The position numbers and the translations under genes were made by a program. 64,000 nt of DNA. It comes from Haliclystus octoradiatus. Lineage: Eukaryota > Cnidaria > Staurozoa > Stauromedusae > Haliclystidae. The DNA is taken from the NCBI GenBank assembly GCA_916610825.1, contig OU744450.1, positions 13,028,489 through 13,092,488 on the forward strand. The letters run 5' to 3'. The notes under the pieces were generated by a model. That model had not been told where the DNA came from, made no database searches, and saw only the letters and a program-made list of their open reading frames with translations. Positions 1 through 9,700 of this stretch are shown in pieces (the stretch's first letter is position 1; each line of letters opens with the position of its first letter).

Positions 1-699
1 ACCACCAGATGGCATGCTAGCCATTTTGGTTTGTCCCTCAGCAATGAGCTACAGAATAACACAGAATAAAATACAATGTTATTCAACAACTTGCTGCAGC
101 CGCCCACAACAAAGCATTACCAACTTACAGAGAAACCTAGTGATATTACTTCATTTGACATTTTAAAGTAGAAATAAACATGTTGACGCCGTACAGCACA
201 TTACTCATGTAGATAGGTTCTTCAGTCTAAGTAAACATTTTTTGAATTTAATTATAATTTGAATTTTCAGATTTTTTAGAACACTTTCATGCTGTTGACA
301 TTAGGGGTCTGCAAATAGACAGAGTCCCAAAGAACTAAAACGGCAGGTTTCTCCGGGCAACTTGAAATTCACATAAAGTGTTCATAAAATATGCTAAACA
401 ATTACCTATTTCTTGTTTTAGTCAAACTTCATTGTGGAGCTCGCCAGAGATAATTTATAAATCATATATGGTTAGAGCCTTCTTAATTCATACATTTTGT
501 GCTCTCATCAAAGAACATGAAGCTCACATCCAGCATTTTCTTAGAATGATAAGAAGGCTTGACCATGAATCATGAAATATAAATTGGATTTTTGTAGGGT
601 TTACAATAGAATTCAATTAAAACAAGAAATAGGTACTTTATCAATTGATTATTCAATCACGTTGTTATTCAACCAGGACTGCGCATGCCATAATTGCAC

Positions 700-818
700 C
701 GAGGTTGTCTCCATCTCTACAATTCGTTAGCGGGACTTCAGGCGCGATGCCTGACGAGCTGCGACATCAGAAAGGTCTCTGATGAGTTCCTTGGCAGGAA
801 CGAAACACGTGTCAGACC
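700..818 (+). repeat. Retrozyme/SINE-like repeat carrying a hammerhead ribozyme
   Basis: This segment resembles 62219-62335 near the other end of the window. Both begin CGAGGTTGTC, share a GGGACTTC block, and share ACATCAGAAAGGTCTCTGA directly before and into the ribozyme core. The copy here has an intact hammerhead; the other is decayed. No open reading frame is present. A small non-coding retroelement of the retrozyme or hammerhead-SINE type is inferred. Confidence 0.55.
774..818 (+). ncRNA. Hammerhead ribozyme (retrozyme-like)
   Basis: All hammerhead parts are visible in order: helix I strand GGTCT (774-778), core CTGATGA (779-785), helix II GTTCC/GGAAC with loop TTGGCA (786-801), core GAAAC (802-806), a tiny palindromic helix III (CACGTG, 806-811), cleavage triplet GTC (811-813), and helix I closing strand AGACC (814-818). 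Cleavage is predicted after C813. The minimal self-complementary helix III suggests that it works best as a dimer or in a tandem transcript, as known for retrozymes. Activity has not been shown. Confidence 0.85.
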
Positions 819-977
819 AGCCGCTTTATCAAATAGGTAATTGTTTAGCATATTTTTATGAACACTTTTATGTGAATTTCAAGTTGCCTGAAGAAATCTG
901 CAAATCTACAATCTGTGTAGTAGTATAGTCCCATAGAAAAAATCAATCAATCATATGGACATTTTGACTAGAAGATA

Positions 978-1201
978 GTTATTGGAAATACTCTAGAATT
1001 ATTCAACATGATATTCTGAACAAATTCAACTCAAAAAATATTTTAAAATGTGCACTGGAACTAGTTCCAGCCTCTTATTGTTAAATTCAGATACAAATAA
1101 AAAGAGGCTGGAACTAGTTCTGGTGCACATTTTAAAATATTTTTGACTTTAATTTGTTCAGAATATTATGTTGAATAATTCTAGATTATTTCCAATAACT
1201 G
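978..1201. repeat. Inner palindrome with ~100-bp arms
   Basis: Bases about 978-1078 are the imperfect reverse complement of about 1100-1201, with roughly 20 bases between the arms. The arms share blocks such as GGAACTAGTTC and TGTGCACATTTTAAAATAT in inverted order. No gene is seen. It is a MITE or foldback inside the larger nest. Confidence 0.65.
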
Positions 1202-1364
1202 TATGCTAGCTAAAGAAGAGTTTACAACAAGCGAATAGGTACAACACATCTTCCTTCTTTCTCCCGCTTTTAATTGAAGCAACGCATGCGTATTATGAAC
1301 GATACGCAACTTAGAAACATTATTGAAACATAAATAATGATAATAAATGAATATAATCTACGAC

Positions 1365-1420
1365 GATACCAGGAGTCGAACCTGGATACGCCACACGCTT
1401 GACCGATAGAAAGTTACGAG
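1365..1420 (-). repeat. tRNA-like B-box fragment
   Basis: On the minus strand the segment contains CCAGGTTCGACTCCTGG, a good tRNA T-arm (B box). I could find no A box or acceptor stem upstream, so this is a SINE or tRNA remnant rather than a tRNA gene. CCCTAA-like repeats follow at 1450-1525. Confidence 0.35.
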
Positions 1421-1699
1421 AGAAAAAAGTATTTAAACTGGACCGGGTTGTACCACGTAACTTTACCCTAATCCTAACACACTAACGGGTTTGTATCACG
1501 TGACTTTACCCTAACCCTAACGGGTTTCGAGCCTCGGCCGTATGGCTGACATCTCGACTTGTGATGATCTGCCGTGATAGTTTGGCTAGGGCGTGTTGTA
1601 CCTATCCGCTTGTACGTTTCCATATGATTGATTGATTTTTTCTATGGGACTATACTACCATACAGATTGTAGATTTGCGGAGAAACCTGCCGTTTTGCT

Positions 1700-3160
1700 T
1701 ATAGAGTAAAATTTATTGTTCCTGACATATTTCAGTAGGTTTTCTTAATCTTTTGTTTTTATTACCAAATATGAACAATATGGTCATTTTCAACAATGAG
1801 AAGTATTCGGGATGCAATGGAACGTATTAAAAACTGCACTTTGCTTTGTGAACTACTTGAATATACAACATCAAAATAAAACAAAGATTTTTTTAGCATT
1901 TGAAACAGAAACATTTGTGTCACCGTTTGTATAGTACAACATGGAATCCATATTCAGATAAAGGCAACATTATGAACAACAAAATAAATCAAAACCAATT
2001 ATTAGCTCAATTCGCTGTCATAATAATGAAAGCCATAAACAAGAGTCAAGAGTGAATCGAAGACTTATAATCCTGTTTAACAGCAGCCACTTTTAATGGA
2101 ATTTCACCTCTCAAGTGTTGTTTCATTTAAGATAGCAAATCAGACGAAGTAGACAAACCTGTTTGAAATGATGTTTAAAATTAAACAATGTTGTTTTTTG
2201 ATCTCATTTCTTTCAAACAGTTGAAAAATAACCCACATGCTTTTTGTTGTATCACTGCACATGTGTCATCAGAATGACAAATGAGGCCAATTCATTTTCT
2301 ATAATATCGGCTATAGCAGCACATCACCTATAACATACTTTTTTACATTCCCCAGGCTTTATTCTTACATGCCACTGTTGCGCTTTTGCATAGCGCGACG
2401 CTTTACCCGTCAAAATCGGCCTTTTACGACAAGAGAGTTTGACAGTGATTTTCGGCTCTTATAGTATGAATAGAATATGAATTTTGAGACGAAAATCCTT
2501 AGGCTTCCAGCAGCGAATATCAAAAGAAAAGAGAAATTTGCACGCATGAAAATCTATTGTAATGAGTCCCTGCAAGGAATGAAATGCGCGCCCGGATCTC
2601 GGATGAGCATAAGTTTAGTCTGGTCAATGCGATATAAACAGATTTGAATTTGTGATAATAGTTAATCTTCCATGGTCAGGGGATGTGATGCATGGTGTAT
2701 TGCAATGGTTGCTATACTAATTACAGTCAAACTCAGTCAATATCCCCTCTTCAAATGTCCCACCTTGCATAATATTCCCACAGAAAACTGATTTCTAGTT
2801 TCAATTCTCCATATTAACTCTCATATTCCTTCGTTGCTTAATGTCGCGCTTTTCATCCATACCAGAGGAGGAAATAAGCAAGTTCGACTGTATTCTGAAT
2901 ATCCATCATGTTGCAAAGTGACATTGTACTTCTTTTCGGTTTTCAACGACGTTTAACTCAATTTTGCAATCTCGACCAAGTGCTACCTAGCTACTAGGCT
3001 GCGGCATAAGAAGTTACAAACCAGTTATGTTTATTCCCGAGTTCTCAGTAAATCCAAGATTTCCGAATTCTCTCAAAGTAGTAGACACAACTGACAGGGG
3101 CATAGCTTAATCGTAACAAGTTGTGTTTACCAATAAAACTACATAATCATGTGGCCATAT
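1700..3160. other. AT-rich non-coding stretch left of the RPLP2 exon
   Basis: No coding region or repeat could be supported here. By position it is RPLP2 intron. The next RPLP2 exon, with the acidic tail ending in MGFGLFD, was looked for on the minus strand and not found, so it probably lies outside the window. Confidence 0.5.
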
Positions 3161-3164
3161 TTAC

Positions 3165-3323
3165 CTCTGGGATTGATTTTCCAGCAAGCTTCTTGACAAC
3201 CATCTCAGCTCTTTCCTTGTCAAATCCAACACCGACACTTTCGATGATTGACTTTAAATCATTGGCGGATGGACTGTCATTTTTACCAAGGACAGCAAGA
3301 AGATAGGCAGCCACGTAACGCAT
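3165..3323 (-). CDS. RPLP2: 60S acidic ribosomal protein P2, first coding exon (partial gene)
   Basis: This is the first coding exon of RPLP2, the stalk protein that dimerises with P1 on the large ribosomal subunit and recruits elongation factors in the cytoplasm. The 53 codons read MRYVAAYLLAVLGKNDSPSA and on to KSIPE, matching the N-terminal dimerisation domain of animal P2. The start codon is at 3323-3321, directly after an acceptor (TTCCGTTAG), as is usual for P2 where exon 1 is mostly untranslated. The donor is CCAGAG|GTAAAT at 3165/3164, phase 0, the same position as in vertebrate P2. The hinge and acidic C-terminal exons are not found in the window. MED21 lies head to head on the other strand. 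Confidence 0.93.
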
Positions 3324-3509
3324 TCTAACGGAAAAATAATGCAATTTCGCAAGTAAATCGTAAAATATGCAATAGGCCTACATCTACATATAGAGAAGAG
3401 AATGACCCAAAAATGTAAAATATTTAGCAAATCCGTTATTCGAGGGGAATTATTGATCAATAAAGCAAATTCAGTATCAAAATGCAAATCAATGGTGGTT
3501 CCAACTTAC

Positions 3510-3600
3510 TTTTAAGTCAGTTGAGACACGAAACAGTGTGCTAACCAAAGATAATTTCGATAATGTCAACCTTTCACAATGGCGACCAGAAACGAAAGAG
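3510..3600 (-). other. RPLP2: Probable RPLP2 5' UTR exon with TOP motif
   Basis: On the minus strand a pyrimidine-rich start (CTCTTTCGTTTCTGG) begins at about 3600 and a strong donor, AAAA|GTAAGTTGG, is at 3510/3509. A short non-coding first exon with a 5' terminal oligopyrimidine tract is typical of ribosomal protein genes. The start site is inferred from the motif only. Confidence 0.55.
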
Positions 3601-3659
3601 AATTTTTCACGTGGTGCGCGGGATGAAATAAAGGACTGGGATTCACATACACAAGTAAG
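3601..3659. promoter_or_regulatory. Shared bidirectional promoter of RPLP2 and MED21
   Basis: Only about 60 bp separate the predicted RPLP2 start (minus, about 3600) from the MED21 start codon (plus, 3660). Both are housekeeping genes, so a common bidirectional core promoter is likely. No TATA box is obvious. Confidence 0.5.
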
Positions 3660-3701
3660 ATGGCGGACAGGCTAACACAACTACAGGATGCTGTAAATCA
3701 G
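3660..3701 (+). CDS. MED21: MED21 exon 1
   Basis: ATG at 3660 opens 14 codons, [14 protein letters not shown], nearly identical to animal MED21. The donor is CAG|GTAGCT, phase 0. Confidence 0.93.
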
Positions 3702-6700
3702 GTAGCTGCTAACTGACAACTGTCATTGTTTTGTCATGTTTTCAAGGATTTCCTTGTTAGATACTTAATAAACTGCTATTATTTAGAATTATGTAAGCAC
3801 TGAAAATACAATGTACACCTAAGCTCAACCCAAGAATTGAATGGACGCTCTTGAAACTCAACTAGGCTCAAGTTCTCAACTCACAAAAATACTGATGTAC
3901 CATGCAGTGTTGTGAGAATTACTTGTAAAAGTAATTAATTAGATTACAAATTACTTTTACAAAAAATTCAAAAATTACATTACTAGTTACTTTTCCAAAA
4001 AAAAGTAATTAATTACAAACTACTAATTACTTCACCGAAAAAGTAATTACAGTAATTACAAATTACTTTGTTACTTTTGGAATATTTATCAAAACATTTC
4101 TGTCCGTAAAAGTTCAAAATTATACGTATTTTAGGCTAGACAGAAAGCGGTTATTATAATATGTTTGCTGTCTGTAGCTGAACCATAGTCAAACAACATC
4201 GAAAAAATCGAAACTTTGAACGACCAAACAATAAATATACACAGGTAAAAAAGAAATTATAAGATAAATGAGCTTTTTCAAAATAGTTTGTTCAAATTAT
4301 TGTGATTAATCTCAGTGTCAATTTTCGTGCTTGAACATGATTTTTTCTAGCAAAAAATTGTTGCAAAGATTACAAGTTTTACATCGATAAAATATCAAAT
4401 TATCCATTCATAAGTCAAAAACATTGCCTGTTTTTCTCATCAACTCTAAATGTGTTGACATTTTCATCTTTGAACAATAGAAGTGTCAAATGGCGCGACG
4501 AATAAATTCTATGTAAACAATGAAATAGTTTATTTCGAAAATCTTGACACAGCTAATATAATTTCAAAATCAAAACATTTAGAAAACAATAGCCAACCCA
4601 CACAAACGACAATCATTTCAAATCATTTGGGACTTCACAATGACAGGCTTGACAATATCTAACTGGAAACATTTATGCCTGCTTCATAATAACAAAACAA
4701 CTAATCATTTGTAGATAAATCAGGAATAAATTATTTCGTAAAGTAATCGGGAAGTAACGTCAATTTCTTTATCGCTGCAAATACTCGTTACTTGAAAAAG
4801 TAATTAATTGCTTACTTATTACTTTCCTCAAAAAAGTAATTAATTACCCCTAAATTTACTTCAAAAGTAACGAGTACCAAGTAACGTGGTACTTTTGTAA
4901 CGAGTACTCACCACACTGGTAACATGACAACAGAACATGTTCATATTTCATCATCGCAAATCGCGGGCGTCCCCCAGATTGGATAGATTGCATTGTGCAC
5001 GACCAAGGTGGTATTTTTTCTCGGGAAATGTGCGTCTGAAGAAAGCCAAATTCTGGTATAATTTTGCGCGTGTGGATCACATATGTCAATGTCGGCAAAT
5101 TTTGGATATAACATCTAAATAATCATGAAAATTATGTCATATTCTTATAAAATATAGATAAAATAATGAAATGCTTGGCTGAAGTTTCAGCCACAAAAAT
5201 GATAGATCTTTCCCCGCAAACAGCAAGCTTTCCAATCTGGGGCGTCCTGAGATGTCTTCGAAAATTGCCTTCTTCTACAGAATGGTTTCAAACTATAGTT
5301 ATTAATTACCTTTTCCCCCATTGTCGTAGCCGTTTGAATTGCGGTCTTTTTACCAGAGGGTGAGCTTAACCAGCTTGCAGAGTAGGGAGCTTTGAGACGA
5401 AATCTCGGAGGCAGCCACAAAATATTCGCCCACAGGAGCTTTAATGAATTTTTGCCTTCTCTGTGGGCAAAAAAACAATATCAATAGATAAATAACAGTA
5501 ATAGAAGTTTTCCGAAAAAAATTCATTGGCGGCTGGAGATGCTGAAAATGTTGTCCCAGGGGTGGCTCTGCCATACTCTGCAAACTTAGAGCTTAAGGAC
5601 CTGAAATTGTTAACCTGGATACCTATTTTCTAACATTGTATTTCTAATAGTATTATGTAAGCCATGCATGTTTCCCTCTGTAAGATTGTATTTAATAATT
5701 AATAAACGAAAAAATCAGACATTCATATTTGCTACTATTAGTTTCACGCCAAGGCGATCATCAGGCAATTTAATCTGAAATTAAATTGCCTGATGATCTG
5801 CCTTGGCGTGAAACTATTTAAACTGTAATTAGACTGCCTGATGATTGCCTTGCCAGATTAAATTGCCTGATGATCGCCTTGCCGTGAAACTATTAGTAGC
5901 AAATATGAATGTCTGATTTTTTTGTTTATTAATTATTAAACAGCTCTGCATTTATGGCATCGAGCACTATTGAAACAGCAAAGACAACATAAGTACCTTG
6001 ATATTACTAAGATTGTATTTATAGAGTTGTAAGGACGAAATAAGACAAACGACCAAACATCAAGATAACTTGTGTAACTCTGTTTTATTAATCATATACG
6101 TGTTAGTTTTACAACGCTGTGCAATACACTCCTGTGTGCCTAATTTACAACTAAGCGTGATTAGTTTAATGACGTTGTAAATATTAGTATTATTAATTAT
6201 TATATACTACATGCCTCCCCTCGGAGACATTAGTTCATTACCATTTTTCGCCTTTATGGGTGATACCAATTCGGAGTACAACGGATACGGGTTGAACTTT
6301 GTTGTTGACCTTTGTCTTTATCTTTGCCTTGGTCTTTACCTTGGGCGGGGTCTTGGTTGTAGGGGCGGAAAAACCGTCGGTTGCGCCACTTGAGGCGGTT
6401 TGTTTCTGTCTTTACGAGATAGCTGTGTTGACCTTCATATGCTTCTATTATGCTGGCAACGGTGTCCCACTGTTGTGTTTTTGGATTTTGTACCAGTACT
6501 ACTGTACCAGGTAATAAATCTTCTAAGGGTTTGGAATGTTGGTCCTTGTAGGCCTCTGCCTTCTGCCAGAGAGTGATAGCTTTCTTATCAGCAGCTTTGA
6601 TTTCCTCTCTTATATCTTTACAAAATATTGCGGATCCAACTGGCAAGCGTGTTTGAGTTGGGCGTCCAAAGAGGCGTTGTGCTGGCGATATTCTATCCTT

Positions 6701-9700
6701 TTTTTGGGGGTGTTTCTTTACTCTAATAGACCATCCAAAAATTCCTTTGTATTAATATTTCCTTTAGACGTGGTTTTCTTTACTAAAATCTTCATAGATT
6801 TAATTGCTGCTTCATCAAATCCATTACTTTGGTGGTTGTATGGGGACAAGGGATCATGCTTTATACCCCACACTTGACAAAAGTCTTGTGACTTGAACTA
6901 TGGGCCACCATCAGATTCTAGGTTGACTGTAATGCCAAGTTTATCGCTCCATTGAGTTATGCGTTCTACAACATCGTCAGTATTGCTTCCTCCTCTACCA
7001 AGGTCATATAAATCTGGCCATCCAGAAAGACGATCAACAATCACCAGATAGTCTTTATCAGCATAAACTGAAGAGGTCCATGGCTATAGCTTGACCAGGC
7101 CAGGTAGGTGCTTCTGCTTGACTGATTGGCTCTAGTGGCTGACTGGGTTGATTTAATTGACATGGTTAGCAATGTTTCACACTTTGAGTGATATCGCACC
7201 AGGCAGAGCTAGACAAATGGTGTATTGCCCAATACACCATTTGTCTAGCTCTGCCTGGTATTCTCTCTATGCCTTGATGAGCCGCATGCAGTAGTTTTAG
7301 CATCTCTGGTCTCAGCGACATTGGAAGGACAATTCTTTGACCATACATGATGAGATCTTCATGCAAAGACAAACTTTCTCGGACATTCCAGAACGAATGT
7401 AGATCTAAATCTAGGTTGTGCTTGTCAGCAAGAAATCCTTCTTTAATGATTTCTTTCAGCTTAATGTATGTACTGTCTTTTGAGGCAGCTGAAGTGACTT
7501 CAGATAATTTGACGTCTTTCAATGCTGTATCAGCTGCCACTAGCATGTTTAGAGTGACTTGATTGACTAAAGTATGAATACTTGCACTTTCATCTTTGTC
7601 TTCATCATTAGGTTCACTTGTTGGATACCTTGAAAATACATCAGTAACGGTGTGTGCTGCTCCAGGACGCCATACAACAATTGGACAACATCTGTTGAGC
7701 TTTTCCTTCAGGCGGATGATGCGTGGAGTTGTCACTTGATCATAACTCTTGTTGTTGATTATTAATATCAGTGGCTTGTGGTCAGTGACCAACTGAAAGT
7801 GGGCACCATGTACAAATAGTTTACATTTTTCAACAGCCCAAACAACAGCTAGCAGTTCTACTTCCGTTTCAGAATACCATGTTTCGGCAGGGATCAGCAA
7901 ACTACTTCCACATTGCAGCAAATACCATTCGTCAGTGTCATGTTCTTGCTGCCAGAGGGCGAATCCAAGACCACGAGATTGTGCGGCATCCGTCTCCAAT
8001 GGTAGCTTTGATCCTGCTCTGTAATGTGTTAATACGTGTGGTGATGTGAGTAGCAAGATTAACTCCTTAAATTCTCCTTGCTGTTCCACTTCCCAAATAA
8101 ACACAGTTTTTGGTGGCAGGAGTGCATGGAGTGGTTCAGCCAGTTCCCCTACACGAGAGCTAAAAACATCAAATTGGCGGATCAAACCACAAAACGATCT
8201 TAAATCTGTTCGATTTGAAGGAGTTGGGAATGATGCAAGGGCTTCTACTAGCTCTTGTAAAATTTTATTGCCTTCTTTACATAGTTGATAACCACACCAT
8301 TGTAGACTTGGTTAGGCATAAATAAACTTTTTACTGTTTAGGGTTATACCTGCTGTTTGGCATCTTTCTATTACTGCTCTGACACGTGCATTATGCTGAG
8401 GACCCGGTTTTTCAATTATTCCTTTTAGCATCATTTGATCTAATTGCTTTTTAACTGGCTCTTGCCAGTGGAAAGGAATTTGATATTCTTTATACGTTTT
8501 GAAGGAATAGCATCTTCTGTTAGTTCAATGCTCATTGGGGGTCCAGAGATGGGTGGGAGAGGGTCATCAGAAGTAAATACATCTGAAAAGTCTGCTAATA
8601 TTTTTTGCTTTAGTTGCTCCTGACTTGAATCTTTCGAAGTGGGCACTATGTGGGTTGCTTTAGGAGAGCTTGGGGGTCCCAGGGATAATGCTTGTAACGG
8701 GACCTTGGACCATTCTTTAGGAATCAACTTGAGAGTAATACAACCTGCTCTGCTTAATGAAGGATGGGTTACTTCATTCAAAGTGTGTACTTTGGCCTTG
8801 TACTTATGAGTTCCACGAAATATTTCCATAATAACATACCCATGGGACTCTAGAGGGGAACCATTTGGTCCCACTAAATGTTAATTTTCAGGCTGAAAGT
8901 CAACATCATTAACCCCCATTAATTGGTGAAGATCTTGGAGTCCCATTGCGTCACATTGTGCCCCAGTATCAGCTGGCCAATTTACTATCTTGCTGTGATT
9001 TCTATGGGTGGTTTGTAGCGCAATTAAATTTGCCTGATGGCTACATATGTGAGCAATTTCAATACAGTTTTGCGATACTTGTGATTTTGTAAAGCAAAAT
9101 TTCCGCAAATGACCCTTTTTCTTACATTTGTGACACTCTAAATTGATGGCAGGGCAATCTCCTTTATCATGTTTGGTTCCACATCGGCCACATGCGTCAT
9201 TTGCCAGTATTTTTCGCAGCTTGAAACTGTTTCGGTTGTTTTTGAAACTTTTGTTTTTGTAGGACATCGCTCTGTTGGCGTTCACGCTTTTTTCTGTCAA
9301 TTGATCATCAACATTGCGACTTCCCTCGTAATTCTGGCAAATGTCTAAAGTAGCTTTTAAACTTAATTTTTCAAGTGGTGTCTTGAGTACCCTTTGTCTC
9401 ATTCCTGAGTCCATTAGGCCTGATATAACACGATCTCTTAATCGTTCTTCACGATGAATTGCATGGTTTGGAATATCCACAGTCTTCATCAATTTCTCGC
9501 AGTGCTGCGTAATAATTGTTAACGCTTTCCCCCTGTTGTTGATCACGTTGAATGAAAACGCGTCGGTTTACAAGTGGGTGGCGATGAATTCGCAGATAAT
9601 CTTTTAATGCCTTGATAATTTCAGCAATATCTTGGTGTAATCTCGTAGCAGCCGCGTAATCATTAAATCTAATTTCCCAGTCACGAAAATCTATCAATTT

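Larger units (their letters stand above)
356..888. repeat. Inner foldback element with ~57-bp inverted arms
   Basis: The arm at 356-411 (starting GGCAACTTGAAATTCACATA) is repeated inverted at 831-888 with a few mismatches. A shorter inverted pair lies at 404-421 and 621-637. The insert between the arms includes the hammerhead-bearing segment at about 700-818. The element appears to be inserted in the left arm of the outer foldback. Confidence 0.6.
336..1695. repeat. Nested inverted-repeat (foldback) element, outer pair
   Basis: The 18-bp segment at about 337-354 (AAACGGCAGGTTTCTCCG) is the reverse complement of about 1678-1695. A second stretch at 897-958 is the reverse complement of 1619-1676. 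Together they look like one terminal inverted repeat whose left copy was opened by an insertion at about 355-896. No coding capacity is seen. A non-autonomous DNA transposon or foldback element is the simplest reading; the family is not recognised. Confidence 0.6.
5700..5990. mobile_element. Penelope-like terminal-repeat palindrome
   Basis: Two Penelope terminal repeats face outward: a hammerhead on the minus strand at 5729-5768 and one on the plus strand at 5863-5902, with a third, damaged core at about 5786-5815. The plus side ends in the conserved GCTC...GAGC hairpin (5943-5965). AATAAACGAAAAAATCAGACATT on the left mirrors the right side. No coding region is left. Confidence 0.65.

Noticed and set aside
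2960..2990. CAATTTTGCAATC resembling the QFCN block of MED21 exon 2
   Set aside because: It lies upstream of the MED21 start, has no flanking splice sites and no further similarity; the true exon 2 is at 10506-10587.
3254..3487. Minus-strand frame overlapping the RPLP2 exon
   Set aside because: It is a shadow of RPLP2 intron and exon in another frame.
5187..5583. Two overlapping minus-strand frames in MED21 intron 1
   Set aside because: No known motif; not supported by splice sites or by a repeat match.
6536..6877. Plus-strand frame of 113 codons inside the decayed gypsy
   Set aside because: It is antisense to the integrase remnant, which explains the sequence.
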